A stretch of DNA of 64,000 nucleotides from Planococcus liqunii (GTDB lineage: Bacteria; Bacillota; Bacilli; Bacillales_A; Planococcaceae). The stretch is taken from assembly GCF_030413595.1 (NCBI RefSeq), contig NZ_CP129238.1:2108001-2172000 (forward strand), in the 5' to 3' direction. This document shows, piece after piece, positions 50,330 through 59,329 of the stretch (position 1 is its first letter; the number at the start of each line of letters is the position of its first letter). Position numbers and translations under genes: made by a program. The notes beneath the pieces are model-generated. The model was not told the origin of the DNA, did not search any database, and saw only the letters and a list, made by a program, of their open reading frames with translations.

Positions 50330-50737
50330 TTATTGCACCCGGATAAACTCTGTCTCATAGTCCTTGTTCTCGCATCCGGTCAAAATATAATCCGGTTTAT
50401 CACCTGTTTCTACAGCTTTAAACTCTGCACATATGGTTTCGATGACTTCCCCGGAGCCATACTGATCTTCCCTTGAATCGTAGACGGACTTGATTGCCTG
50501 GCCGTCAAATTCAAGGTCCTGGTAGATTGGATCGCCTTCCGTTGTATAGAATATCACTTTTATATGGTCCGGGTTCTGTTGCTGAAAGTTTTGCAAAAAA
50601 CGCTCCAGGCGATCAAAGTTCTCCCTGTCACCTGAGTTCGCTATTGTAACGGTATCCTCTTCCGGAAAAGAATCATGCTCGTTTTGGCAGCCGGACAGCA
50701 ACAAACAAGCCAAGAATATGACCCCTGCCTTTTTCAT
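50330..50737 (-). CDS. DUF4362 lipoprotein
   Basis: 135-residue precursor with signal peptide and lipobox LLSGC. The mature part matches the DUF4362 family of Bacillales (FDRLERFLQNFQQQNPDHIK, VIFYTTEGDPIYQDLEFDG, YDSREDQYG). Function unknown; extracellular and lipid-anchored. Confidence 0.85.
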   Translation of the reverse strand: MKKAGVIFLACLLLSGCQNEHDSFPEEDTVTIANSGDRENFDRLERFLQNFQQQNPDHIKVIFYTTEGDPIYQDLEFDGQAIKSVYDSREDQYGSGEVIETICAEFKAVETGDKPDYILTGCENKDYETEFIRVQ

Positions 50738-50854
50738 CTTCGATCTTCCTCTCCTCCTATTTTCGCTTGACCTGCTGAAAATAAATTGATAAGCGCGGTT
50801 TTATTGATATGATAAAGAAGCAATCACTTTACAGAAAATAGGAGAAATTCATTT

Positions 50855-51397
50855 ATGGGAAAAAGGATATTTTTTGTAATGCTCGCTGTATGCTTTTTGC
50901 TGTTTTCTTTGTTTTTCATCTACTCTTTTGCAATGTCCCATGAACCCGTACCCAGCAAAAGACTAGTAGAAAATTCAGTCCGTGACAATGGTCTCCATAT
51001 TTTTGGACCGGTAGAAGGTGCGTTTTTGCATACACCGAAAAACTACGGCTTTTACAACGATCATCGCTTCTACGTTGTAGAGCAGTCTTTAGGAAACCAT
51101 GAAGAACTCAGCGGTTGGTATGCGGTTATTGAAACAGGTGAAGCCTTAACTGCAGAAGATGAAGCAGCCCTGCAGCTTTATGCCAAAAAGGAAAATCCGT
51201 TGAACGGTTTGGAATACAAATCAAAGCACAAGATGCGTGTTTATCAGAACGGCGAAGTCACTAAAGAAGAATGGCTTTTAAAAGCGGTTTTCTCCTCAGA
51301 TGAAGACAAGTATTTGTCGTTTGTTCCATTAGCGAATCCGGGAAATTCGGGATTTAATTTGTTTGCGGAAGGGTACAAAAAAATTCTGGATTTCTAG
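50855..51397 (+). CDS. Membrane-anchored hypothetical protein
   Basis: 180 residues with an N-terminal membrane anchor (IFFVMLAVCFLLFSLFFIYS) and an extracytoplasmic domain with alternating strands (GFYNDHRFYVVEQSLG, HKMRVYQNGEVTKEEWLLKA). No family recognised. AATAGGAG lies 10 bases before the ATG. Confidence 0.72.
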   Translation: MGKRIFFVMLAVCFLLFSLFFIYSFAMSHEPVPSKRLVENSVRDNGLHIFGPVEGAFLHTPKNYGFYNDHRFYVVEQSLGNHEELSGWYAVIETGEALTAEDEAALQLYAKKENPLNGLEYKSKHKMRVYQNGEVTKEEWLLKAVFSSDEDKYLSFVPLANPGNSGFNLFAEGYKKILDF

Positions 51398-51582
51398 TAG
51401 GCGCTCCATTCATTATCTAAAGAAATTTGTATTCGTCCTCATTTAAAATTTGATAAAGCAGCACTTGCTTTTCTGTAAAGGCGATGAGGTGGCAGGATTC
51501 TGAAGGATCGAGCCCTCTTGCTCTTCCCTGCAGCGTGCCTATTAATTGTGGAATATATCCCAAACAACTCCAACTTGCCCAG

Positions 51583-51795
51583 TTAAAGCCCTGTTTCTTC
51601 TAAAACTTCTCTTCTGGCGGCGTAATGAAAATTTTCGCCTAACTCCGCAAAGCCGCCGGGCAGTCCCCATTCGCCTGTATCCGACCGTTGCTGTAAGAGG
51701 AGCCGGTTATCTTTATCAAAAACAAAAGCCCCTGCTATAACCATGATTACTTTTTCATGTCCAACCATCGATCTTAGATTTTTAATGTAATCCAT
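51583..51795 (-). pseudogene. NUDIX hydrolase fragment
   Basis: A good ribosome binding site (GGAGGAG) and ATG open a NUDIX hydrolase: VIMVIAGAFVFDKDNRLLLQ, RSDTGEWGLPGGFAELGE, AARREVLEETGL. The Nudix box (GX5EX7REUXEEXGU) is complete, but a TAA follows directly at ETGL. The same frame continues for about 15 recognisable residues (LGKLELFGIYST) before similarity is lost. The ~80 missing C-terminal residues mean a truncated, probably inactive gene. Confidence 0.82.
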
Positions 51796-51884
51796 ATATA
51801 GGTCTCCTCCGCCGTTCCTTAATAAGCAGCAATCTTTCCGTTTTCTTTGCATCCGAATCCTTTGTTTCTAATTTCCAGTAAGCC

Positions 51885-52337
51885 TCAATCTATTATTACC
51901 GTCTCTTTAAATTCTTTTTCCAGATATTCGTAAACGATTGTGACGGACGGAATTGTGGTGCTGTCTTTGACCGTTAAGCCGTAAGGTGACGGCAAGTTTT
52001 TCGCGTTTCCTTTCGAGGCTGTTCCAGGTTCAATCGCCATCGCATCGTAATTAGCAAAAGTATATCCTCTGTCGTTAAAGGTTTCAGTTATGGCAAAGCC
52101 TTCTTGTTCCTGTTGAAGTTGGATTTTGGCTATTTCGGGTTTATCCACGCTATTGACGAGGATATCCCTAATATGGATGTCTTGGAATCCTGCATTACCG
52201 ATTGTCAGGATTACTACTTTCCCGTCATATCCTGCAAACGAGTACTCTGCTTCGAGTTTCGGCTGAACAAGCACTAGATAAAGTGCCAGTAAAACTAGCA
52301 TTATGGTGGTTACTATCAGAACCTTTTTCTTTTTCAC
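51885..52337 (-). CDS. Membrane-anchored hypothetical protein
   Basis: 150 residues. An N-terminal basic stretch and membrane helix (VLIVTTIMLVLLALYLVLVQ) precede an extracytoplasmic beta-rich domain (YDGKVVILTIGNAGFQDIHI, later SVTIVYEYLEKEFKETVII). The chosen GTG start follows GGCGGAG by 6 bases; a TTG nine codons earlier is possible. No known family. It lies 30 bases upstream of the truncated NUDIX gene on the same strand. Confidence 0.7.
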   Translation of the reverse strand: MKKKKVLIVTTIMLVLLALYLVLVQPKLEAEYSFAGYDGKVVILTIGNAGFQDIHIRDILVNSVDKPEIAKIQLQQEQEGFAITETFNDRGYTFANYDAMAIEPGTASKGNAKNLPSPYGLTVKDSTTIPSVTIVYEYLEKEFKETVIID

Positions 52338-52518
52338 TGCATTCTCCGCCTTTTCCAGTATCAATACGTGCTAAAGTGAATAGAAAACCGCTAGATCTTT
52401 ATACCCAATAATTCCTTAATCTTACAATACATATTAATCGTAAAACACACAACTACTAATTGCGGTTCAAAGAAATTCGCTTTGTTCTTTCACATTACTG
52501 CAGAACTACAGCCTTTAA

Positions 52519-52547
52519 TTGACTGTACAAAGATTAACTTCTTTTAT
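52519..52547 (+). promoter_or_regulatory. Putative SigA promoter
   Basis: TTGACT, 17-bp spacer, TTTTAT, located 55-83 bases upstream of the next plus-strand gene. The -10 differs from TATAAT at two positions. Confidence 0.4.
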
Positions 52548-52601
52548 TTTTGGGAAAAGAATTAGATACAGTTAGAAACTCATAGAAAGAAGAGTGGAAT
52601 T

Positions 52602-52892
52602 ATGTCTCCTTTGCTCGAAAACAGCCAAACAACCATGAGCTATGCCACCAGTTCAAATCAATTACATGAAAATAAGAAAAGAATCATCGAGACTGGCCTT
52701 TACTCGGTCGACCTTCTTACACCTTGTAATCCCGGACACACAGCTTGCCAGGTATTATTGACTGTCCATCCGCCAGCTCAAGCAGCAACGGAACACATAC
52801 TGCCGGTGCGCATCAATGCTTTATCGACTAAAACAGAAATACTGAAAAAGGTTTCAAAAGCTGTTCAGGACTACTTCGCACAAGGGGAGTAG
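52602..52892 (+). CDS. Hypothetical protein
   Basis: 96-residue soluble protein with no recognised domain. It contains LLTPCNPGHTACQVLLTVHP and a charged C-terminal helix (TKTEILKKVSKAVQDYFAQG). GAAGAGTGG lies about 8 bases upstream of the ATG; a promoter-like sequence and a perfect terminator flank it. Confidence 0.6.
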   Translation: MSPLLENSQTTMSYATSSNQLHENKKRIIETGLYSVDLLTPCNPGHTACQVLLTVHPPAQAATEHILPVRINALSTKTEILKKVSKAVQDYFAQGE

Positions 52893-52920
52893 TTCGATAA
52901 CTTATTTACTAATAGACAAA

Positions 52921-52950
52921 ATGACGGTTCCCGGGAACCGTCATTTTTTT
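52921..52950 (+). terminator. Terminator after the hypothetical gene
   Basis: ATGACGGTTCCCGGGAACCGTCAT is a perfect self-complementary palindrome ending in seven T. It can fold as a hairpin with a minimal loop. Confidence 0.85.
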
Positions 52951-53044
52951 ATTCCTCAAAAAGCTACTTTCTTTTTTAGCCGCTTCAGTCTCTTCGCAAC
53001 TCTGTCTAGAATCGTTGAGTATTGGACTCTAAAACCAACAAAAA

Positions 53045-53066
53045 GCGGATGGCATGGGCCATCCGC
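53045..53066 (-). terminator. Terminator of the carboxylesterase gene
   Basis: On the minus strand GCGGATGG-CCCATG-CCATCCGC followed by TTTTTG, 7 bases after the stop. Confidence 0.85.
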
Positions 53067-53072
53067 AGAATG

Positions 53073-54089
53073 CTATTTCAATTTTTCATCCAGGAAGCTG
53101 AAGACTTCTTCCAGGTTCTCTTCTGTAGTAAACGGTTCACCACCATGTACAGCCCCTTCAAACAGGGACAGTTCCACTTGTCCCTCGCCCAAAACAGCTT
53201 TCAGGTTTTCAGCGAAATTGACCGATTGCTGAACCGGTACGTTCGGGTCTGCTGTTCCATGCTGGATCAGGAAAGCCGGATCGTTTTCGGTGATGTACGT
53301 TTCGGGATTTGCTTTTTTCACTTCATCTATTTTCTCCAAAAGGCTGCGGCCCATGTATTTACTTTCCGGCGAGCCGGAAGCGTTTCGTTCACCCAGCTTC
53401 GGTGTAATGCCAGAATCTGCAAATTGCTCATCAATTTTCAGGAAATCGATTTGGCCGTACCAATCGACAACTGCCTGCACCCCCGAAGTGTAGTTGATGT
53501 TATCCCTATTTTTCCCTTTTAACTCACCACTGTCTCCGCTTGTGCCAGCAAGTGCTGCCAAATGCCCGCCGGCACTGCCGCCCCAGGCAGCTATTTTGTC
53601 AGGATTCAAGTTGTATTCTTCTGCATTTGCTTTCACGTGGCGAATTGCGGCTTTGACATCGCTGATCGCAGCCGGGAAGAAGGCTTCTTGCGACAGACGG
53701 TAATTGACCGCTACGACTGCATAACCACGATTGACGCCTTCAAGCATCGGCTCAAGGTCAGTTCCTGTTTTATCTCCTTCCTTGAATCCGCCGCCGTGGA
53801 TAGCGACAATAACCGGGAACGGCCCTTCTCCTTCATTCGGCAAATAAATATCAAGTTGCTGGGCTTCGGACAGACTTGCATATGGAATATCTAAAAATTG
53901 ATTTTCAATAGAGGAAGCATCCACTCCATCAGAAGAAGCTTTCTTCCTATCTTTTGCTTGTGCTGTTTCAGACGCTTCCACTGTTCCATCACTTTCCAGC
54001 ATGGATTCTTCAGAAGTGCTCGTTGAACAGCCGGCCAGTAAAGCAGCGGCGAGGGACATTGAAATAATTGGGTACAATGATTTTTTCAC
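53073..54089 (-). CDS. Lipoprotein alpha/beta hydrolase (HSL-type carboxylesterase)
   Basis: 338-residue precursor with a lipobox (LAAALLAGC) and an acidic linker. The hydrolase domain has HGGG (VIVAIHGGGFKEG), nucleophile AAWGGSAGGHLAA, Asp in HGTADPNVP and His in GAVHGGEPF, as in hormone-sensitive-lipase-like or acetyl-esterase enzymes. It is anchored on the outer face of the membrane. GTG start with GGGAG 9 bases upstream. Confidence 0.9.
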   Translation of the reverse strand: MKKSLYPIISMSLAAALLAGCSTSTSEESMLESDGTVEASETAQAKDRKKASSDGVDASSIENQFLDIPYASLSEAQQLDIYLPNEGEGPFPVIVAIHGGGFKEGDKTGTDLEPMLEGVNRGYAVVAVNYRLSQEAFFPAAISDVKAAIRHVKANAEEYNLNPDKIAAWGGSAGGHLAALAGTSGDSGELKGKNRDNINYTSGVQAVVDWYGQIDFLKIDEQFADSGITPKLGERNASGSPESKYMGRSLLEKIDEVKKANPETYITENDPAFLIQHGTADPNVPVQQSVNFAENLKAVLGEGQVELSLFEGAVHGGEPFTTEENLEEVFSFLDEKLK

Positions 54090-54158
54090 TCAATACAACT
54101 CCCTTTTGTTTTGTTTAATCTTTCGATACATTGATCGTAACAAAACAATGTGGCACAA

Positions 54159-54199
54159 AAATGGCAGAAAAACGATGCAAAACGCACGTTTTCCTGCCA
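54159..54199 (-). terminator. Terminator of the two-component operon
   Basis: TGGCAGAAAAACG pairs with CGTTTTCCTGCCA (one mismatch) around a loop with a second symmetrical segment. On the minus strand it runs into ATTTTTG. Confidence 0.7.
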
Positions 54200-54222
54200 T
54201 TGGTATAACAATAAAAAGTCAT

Positions 54223-55464
54223 TCAATATGATGCCCGTCTCAAGGTAATGATAAAGGTGGTTCCCGATTCGCCTTTGCTTTCCACTTTAATTTTTTCGCC
54301 CAGCTGTTCCATAATTTCATAGGCAATGGAAAGCCCAAGCCCGCTGCCGGAGCTGGTGTGCGACAGATCTTCTTTGTTGAAGCGGCCGAATATATGTGGG
54401 AGGATGTCGTTGGAAATGCCCTGCCCGTTATCCGACACCAAAATTTCCGCCTTCCTTCCAGTCGTTTTGGCATCAATCACCACTTTGCCTTGTTCAGGCG
54501 TGAATTTAAAAGCATTGTCCAGCAAAATCGTCAAAACCTGAACAATCCGGTCTTTGTTCGAATAGGTTTCCGGAAGGTTTTTTGCCCGCTCGGTAATCTG
54601 GAAATGGAGATCGAGTTCATCTGCCAAAATGACAAAAGGTTCGGCAGCTTCTTTGATCACTTCTTTTGTATCCACGACCGACTTGTCAAAAGCCACTTTC
54701 TTATGCTGCAGCCGCGACAATTCCAGCAAATCGGCAATGAGTTTCTCCAGGCGCGCACTTTCCCTCAAAATGATGCTGTAGTATTGATCGATTTTTTGTG
54801 GATCGGTCACGACATGGTCAGCCAAAGTCTCTGTTAATGCTTTAATTGAAGAAAGAGGCGTTTTCAGTTCATGGCTGATGTTGGCGACATAGTCTTTTCG
54901 CATCTGCTCCAGCTCGTTTTTCTCTTTAATGAACACAGTAAGAAAAGCGAGAATGATGATTGTTCCGATTGCCAAAGTCACGAAGAACACCAGGTAAAAA
55001 CCATCCAGCGCTGCCTGATAGGCACGTGCTTCTTTTAATAAGAAAATGCCGCCAGTCACTTTGCCGTCTTGGACAATCGGCTGGCCAATGATGATGGCCC
55101 GTTTCGAATAGCCTGGCACTTCGTGGATTTCAACAGCCATTTTGCCGCTGATGATTTTGGGCAAATAAGATGCCAATTTCTTGTTCACTTTGGCATCATC
55201 AGAAGTTGGCACCTTTTCATCAGAGTAAACGCCCATTTCCTTGCCGTGCACATCGAACGCTTTTACCAGGAAATCGTCTGTTCGGCTGATTTTATCCCCT
55301 TTCGCCACTTCTTCCCCGATCAAAGTCAGGGGCGGCTGAAGCTCTTCAATTTTAGACTGAATAAAGTAATGCTTGATCGCAAAGGCTCCCAGCAATTGGC
55401 CGGAGATAAAGATGGCTAGTATGACAAAAGCAATCCACAGCTTGCTTGAAAATAACCGCTTCAT
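54223..55464 (-). CDS. Sensor histidine kinase
   Basis: 413 residues: membrane helix 1 (about 8-29), an extracytoplasmic sensor of about 125 residues, helix 2 (about 157-178), then HisKA with NISHELKTPLSSIKAL, N-box LLDNAFKFTP, G1 VSDNGQGISND, G2 SSGSGLGLSIAYEIM. The arrangement is typical of PhoR/ResE-like kinases. It overlaps the response regulator gene by 4 bases; the regulator is upstream. Confidence 0.94.
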   Translation of the reverse strand: MKRLFSSKLWIAFVILAIFISGQLLGAFAIKHYFIQSKIEELQPPLTLIGEEVAKGDKISRTDDFLVKAFDVHGKEMGVYSDEKVPTSDDAKVNKKLASYLPKIISGKMAVEIHEVPGYSKRAIIIGQPIVQDGKVTGGIFLLKEARAYQAALDGFYLVFFVTLAIGTIIILAFLTVFIKEKNELEQMRKDYVANISHELKTPLSSIKALTETLADHVVTDPQKIDQYYSIILRESARLEKLIADLLELSRLQHKKVAFDKSVVDTKEVIKEAAEPFVILADELDLHFQITERAKNLPETYSNKDRIVQVLTILLDNAFKFTPEQGKVVIDAKTTGRKAEILVSDNGQGISNDILPHIFGRFNKEDLSHTSSGSGLGLSIAYEIMEQLGEKIKVESKGESGTTFIITLRRASY

Positions 55465-56150
55465 TCGTTCACCTCAAATTTGTAGCCGACGCCGTACACC
55501 GATTTAATGGAAAAGTCGGGGGCGGCTTTCGCCACTTTTTGGCGGATGCGCTTGATCATCGTGTCCACAGTCCGTGTATCGCCGGTGTAATCATAGCCCC
55601 ATACTTTATAGAGCAGCTCTTCCCGGTTAATCACTTTCCCCTTATGGTTGACCAGATATGCCATTACCTCAACCTCTTTTGCCGTCAATTCGATAGCTTG
55701 CCCATTGACCTTAACTTCGTAGCCCGATACATCAATGGACAAGTTTCCTGCATTCAAATAGTGTAGATTTTTATTTTTCGGCTGAACCCGCTTCAGGATT
55801 GTCTTGATCCGCACCACCACTTCACGCGGAGAAAACGGCTTCGTAATATAATCATCCGCACCGATTTCCAAACCGATGATCCGGTCCATTTCTTCGCTTC
55901 TTGCACTCAGCATCAGAATGGGAATGTCGCTCGTTTTACGGATTTCCTTGCAGACTTCGGTTCCAAAAAGGCCCGGCATCATGATATCCAGCACCACTAA
56001 ATCGAAATGCTGCTCACTTAATAGCTGCAAAGCCAGGTTTCCGTTGTATACCGACACACTCATCATGCCTTCAGCTTCCAAATAAGCATGGAGGCTTTCA
56101 TGAACTGCTTCATTATCGTCACAGATTAAAACGGTTGTAGGTTGTTCCAC
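55461..56150 (-). CDS. OmpR-family response regulator
   Basis: 229 residues. The receiver domain has acidic pocket ICDDNE, phospho-Asp in LVVLDIMMPGLFG and Lys in ITKPFSPREV. The C-terminal winged helix (LSIDVSGYEVKVNGQAIELT, later TRTVDTMIKRIRQKV) is of the OmpR/PhoB type. GTG start with AAAGGGGT upstream. First gene of the kinase pair; signal and targets unknown. Confidence 0.95.
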   Translation of the reverse strand: MEQPTTVLICDDNEAVHESLHAYLEAEGMMSVSVYNGNLALQLLSEQHFDLVVLDIMMPGLFGTEVCKEIRKTSDIPILMLSARSEEMDRIIGLEIGADDYITKPFSPREVVVRIKTILKRVQPKNKNLHYLNAGNLSIDVSGYEVKVNGQAIELTAKEVEVMAYLVNHKGKVINREELLYKVWGYDYTGDTRTVDTMIKRIRQKVAKAAPDFSIKSVYGVGYKFEVNE

Positions 56151-56258
56151 TGCGCATACCCCTTTAACCTTTTTGGTTTAGTAATTCTATTATTTTTCAC
56201 TCCTATGGTTTCACATATCTCGATATAAAGCAATTCCTCTATTATTTCACCTATGCAA

Positions 56259-56293
56259 AAAAAAATTCGTAAAGGAAAAAATCCCTTTACGAA
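56259..56293 (-). terminator. Terminator of the sigma/ABC operon
   Basis: TTCGTAAAGG pairs with CCTTTACGAA around a short AT-rich loop. On the minus strand it is followed by a long T-run. Confidence 0.8.
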
Positions 56294-56336
56294 CTTTAAA
56301 AATGACTTCAATAACCAACCACCGGAAGGTTTTCAT

Positions 56337-57209
56337 TTACACATCGCGCTTGTTAAAGCTGTAAATGGAAAACAGCACCGCGACTGCGCCGTACAATACC
56401 GCATACCCAATCATGATATTGCCCGGCACGGAGATGCTTGTAAACATGCCGCCTTGCGCCATGGAAAGCGGATTGTCCGTCGTATCGAATAAAAAAACGG
56501 TCATTTTCCGGTATATCGAATCGATCGGAAACACCAGGCTCATGACAATGCCGATATTTACGAGGCTCGCTTTTTCGATGACTGCCCCGAACTGTTCGAT
56601 AAAGCCGCCGATGAAAGCCGCACCGTAAAGAATGATTGAGATGATTCCGGCATTCAACGTCGACATCCGTGTGCTCAACAATACGCCGAACGCTACTAAA
56701 ACAAAGGGCTGGATCACGAATACACTAACTGCTTTGATCAATTGCAGCGCCTGGAAGTCCAGCGACATCCAATCCGCTCCGATTCCTTGATGCAGCAGGA
56801 TGATGGCAAAGAATAAACTGGCGGCATAGGCAATCAGCAGAAAAGCCAATCCGATGAATTTGCCGAGCACAAATTGGGAGCGGGCAATCGGCCGCATCAG
56901 CCACGTATCGATTTGGTGGCTGGCCACTTCTCCTGAAATCGAGCTGACGCTGGACATGATGGCCAGAAGCGCTGTAATGAATGATGAAAAATAGAGGCCG
57001 ACTCCGAGCAGCTGCGACGAGATAAACTGCTGCATGAGAAACACTTCTGTTCCTTGGCCGCTATTTCCCACTTCTTCGGCGCCTTCCTGGCCGGCAAAAT
57101 AAATGGCTATTCCGTAAAGCGCCAGAAAGATGAGCGTCATGACGACGGTTATCAAAAAAATTCGTTTTGTTACCATTTCCTGAATCGTCAGTTTAGCGAT
57201 GGTCCACAT
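56337..57209 (-). CDS. ABC-2-type transporter permease
   Basis: 290-residue membrane protein with six predicted helices (FLITVVMTLIFLALYGIAIY, then SSFITALLAIMSSVSSISGE). It belongs to the ABC-2 family often encoded with sigma-factor operons. It overlaps the ATPase gene by 17 bases and is last in the operon. Confidence 0.9.
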   Translation of the reverse strand: MWTIAKLTIQEMVTKRIFLITVVMTLIFLALYGIAIYFAGQEGAEEVGNSGQGTEVFLMQQFISSQLLGVGLYFSSFITALLAIMSSVSSISGEVASHQIDTWLMRPIARSQFVLGKFIGLAFLLIAYAASLFFAIILLHQGIGADWMSLDFQALQLIKAVSVFVIQPFVLVAFGVLLSTRMSTLNAGIISIILYGAAFIGGFIEQFGAVIEKASLVNIGIVMSLVFPIDSIYRKMTVFLFDTTDNPLSMAQGGMFTSISVPGNIMIGYAVLYGAVAVLFSIYSFNKRDV

Positions 57210-58128
57210 AGGCGCTCTCCTTTTTGTGACTCACCCAGTGCATGAACACGTCCTCCAGGTGCGGAATGATCGGTTTCGCTTCAAAGACATTCACCTTTTG
57301 GGCAGACAAATAATGAAGGATTTTGGGAATATCCCGCTCCTGCTCAAGCTGGAACAGCCACCGCGTCCGCCCTCCCTGTTCGCTGCCTTTTTGGTAATTC
57401 ACCACAAAGGCCGGGAAAGGTGCAGCCAGTGCCCCTTCGGTCACCACTTCCACTTGGGCTTCGATTGTCATGAGCTCCCGCCACGGTCCTTGTACAATCA
57501 TTTCCCCTTCATGGACAATTGACACATGGTCGCAGACGGATTCGACTTCCTGCAGCAGATGGCTATTCAGAAAAACGGTCTTCCCCTGGTCCCGCAAGTA
57601 CACCATCAGATCCCGGACATCTTTTCGTCCGATGGGATCTAGAGCTGACGTCGGTTCATCCAGGAAAATCACTTTCGGGTCATTTAAGATGGCACAGGCC
57701 AGGCCAATCCGCTGGCTCATCCCTTTTGAAAATCCACTGATGCGCCCTTTTTCCTTCCCGGCCATGCCAACAAGCTCTATCACTTCCTGTATGCGTTTGT
57801 TCCGGTTTCGGACCGGTATTTTGCACAGTTCGGCATGGGCGTCGAGCAGCTGTTTGCCGGTCAACCAGTCGGGATAGCGGAACAGCTCCGGCAAATAGCC
57901 GACTTGTTCCCGCGATTTCACCGTGCCGATCGGTTCGCCGAGTATAAAGCCTTCACCGCTTGTCGGCTGCATCAAGCCAAGCAGCGTCCGGACGAACGTG
58001 CTTTTCCCTGAACCGTTCGGCCCTAAAAATCCGTAGACAATGCCTTCCCCGATCGACAAAGTCACATCCTTGATGCCGCCTTTGCCATCATAAGTTTTCG
58101 TCAATGAATTCGTCTGGATGACGTCCAT
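57193..58128 (-). CDS. ABC transporter ATP-binding protein (ABC-2/CcmA-like)
   Basis: 311 residues. The nucleotide-binding domain has Walker A GPNGSGKST, signature SKGMSQR (in ISGFSKGMSQRIGLACA; an unusual Q-free signature common in ABC-2 ATPases) and Walker B VIFLDEPTSALDP. A C-terminal ~90-residue extension follows. GAGGGGG precedes the ATG by 6 bases; an upstream in-frame extension overlaps the preceding gene and is not supported. Confidence 0.92.
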   Translation of the reverse strand: MDVIQTNSLTKTYDGKGGIKDVTLSIGEGIVYGFLGPNGSGKSTFVRTLLGLMQPTSGEGFILGEPIGTVKSREQVGYLPELFRYPDWLTGKQLLDAHAELCKIPVRNRNKRIQEVIELVGMAGKEKGRISGFSKGMSQRIGLACAILNDPKVIFLDEPTSALDPIGRKDVRDLMVYLRDQGKTVFLNSHLLQEVESVCDHVSIVHEGEMIVQGPWRELMTIEAQVEVVTEGALAAPFPAFVVNYQKGSEQGGRTRWLFQLEQERDIPKILHYLSAQKVNVFEAKPIIPHLEDVFMHWVSHKKESAYVDHR

Positions 58129-58192
58129 CCTCTTCCCCCTCTGTCGCAAGAAAAGCCCAGAGCTTGATGAAGCCACTCTGAACTTTTCTCTC

Positions 58193-59329
58193 TTATTCAT
58201 TCACTTGTTCACTTAAATCTATCAGTTCTTCAGCGCTTACACTGCCTTCAGCAAAGATGGTATGAATCTCGCCATTTGCCTGCCAAACGATATAGGAATG
58301 CTCGTCGCTTTCAACAGCAAATCCTTCCCCATCGCCTACTTTAACTTCCGTCATTTCCGATCCTTCTGTTTGGGCATACGGAATCGGCAAAGTCGATTCG
58401 ATATTGTCGATGCCGGCAATCTGCGTCTTCACGTTTTCAGGCAAAAACGGAAGCGACAGCAGCGTCGTTCTCAGCTGCTCGATCGATACGCCTTCCGGCA
58501 CCGTGATCTCGGGTGACTGGGTGTGCATATACGACACGTATTGGCCGTTCATTGAGTAATCGGTGTGAACGGCTTCAGAAGTTGCGACCGAGAACGGCTT
58601 GCCGTCGAGCAAGGCGTCAAATTGCTGGTCAGATCCTAATTGGCTTAGCATCTGATTCGCTTTTTCGACATTCAGCGTAAAGGTGATTGTCGAAGCGGGC
58701 ATCACGTTCACCCCTTCCACTTCAAATTCTCCTAATGCCGGTACCGCGTGGCCGGCTGCTTCAGCCGCTTGTTTAGACTCAAAGTAGGCGGCTTCAGCGG
58801 CGGATTTTGACATTTCCAGCTGCCCGATGTCCTTCAAGTCGAGCGTCCCTTCTTTGTTTTCACTGACCCACGACTCGATTTCCTGAAGATCATTTTGCGT
58901 CAGCGTTACGATTTCAAAATCGTTCACGCGGAACAGCGACAAAAACTGGTTCGCTTCTACCCGGACTTGCGGGTGGGCAAGTGTGCTGAACAACGCGGCT
59001 GCAATCGCTCCTGAAACAAGCAAACGTTTGGTTTTCGATTTCAAGGTACTCCATCCCTTCCTGTTTTTCATCTCTTGAACGGCAGCCGTCTTCCGGCTTC
59101 CGCCGTGCTGCAGGTTTTCTTCGAACTGTGCCCAGGCCACTTCCAGATCAAGCGGAACTTCGTTCGCTTCTAAATTTTTTTCAAAAAAAGAATTCAGCTG
59201 CTGCAATTCGAGAATGTTTCTGCGGCATGCTTGGCAGTTTTCCAAATGCTTCATGATTTGCTTTTTTTCTTCGCGGCTGACTTCTCCGTCCAAATAAGCC
59301 TGCAGCCTTCCCACATCCCGGCATGTCAT
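58193..59329 (-). CDS. Zinc-finger anti-sigma factor
   Basis: 378 residues. The N-terminal zf-HC2 domain has Cys3, His28, Cys32 and Cys35 (HLENCQACRRN), the HxxxCxxC anti-sigma zinc signature. A linker, a membrane helix (LLVSGAIAAALFSTLA, about 88-105) and a large extracytoplasmic part follow (LSLFRVNDFEIVTLTQNDLQ; GVNVMPASTITFTLNVEKAN). It overlaps the sigma factor gene by 4 bases. It should hold the sigma factor at the membrane until released by an envelope signal. Confidence 0.9.
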   Translation of the reverse strand: MTCRDVGRLQAYLDGEVSREEKKQIMKHLENCQACRRNILELQQLNSFFEKNLEANEVPLDLEVAWAQFEENLQHGGSRKTAAVQEMKNRKGWSTLKSKTKRLLVSGAIAAALFSTLAHPQVRVEANQFLSLFRVNDFEIVTLTQNDLQEIESWVSENKEGTLDLKDIGQLEMSKSAAEAAYFESKQAAEAAGHAVPALGEFEVEGVNVMPASTITFTLNVEKANQMLSQLGSDQQFDALLDGKPFSVATSEAVHTDYSMNGQYVSYMHTQSPEITVPEGVSIEQLRTTLLSLPFLPENVKTQIAGIDNIESTLPIPYAQTEGSEMTEVKVGDGEGFAVESDEHSYIVWQANGEIHTIFAEGSVSAEELIDLSEQVNE

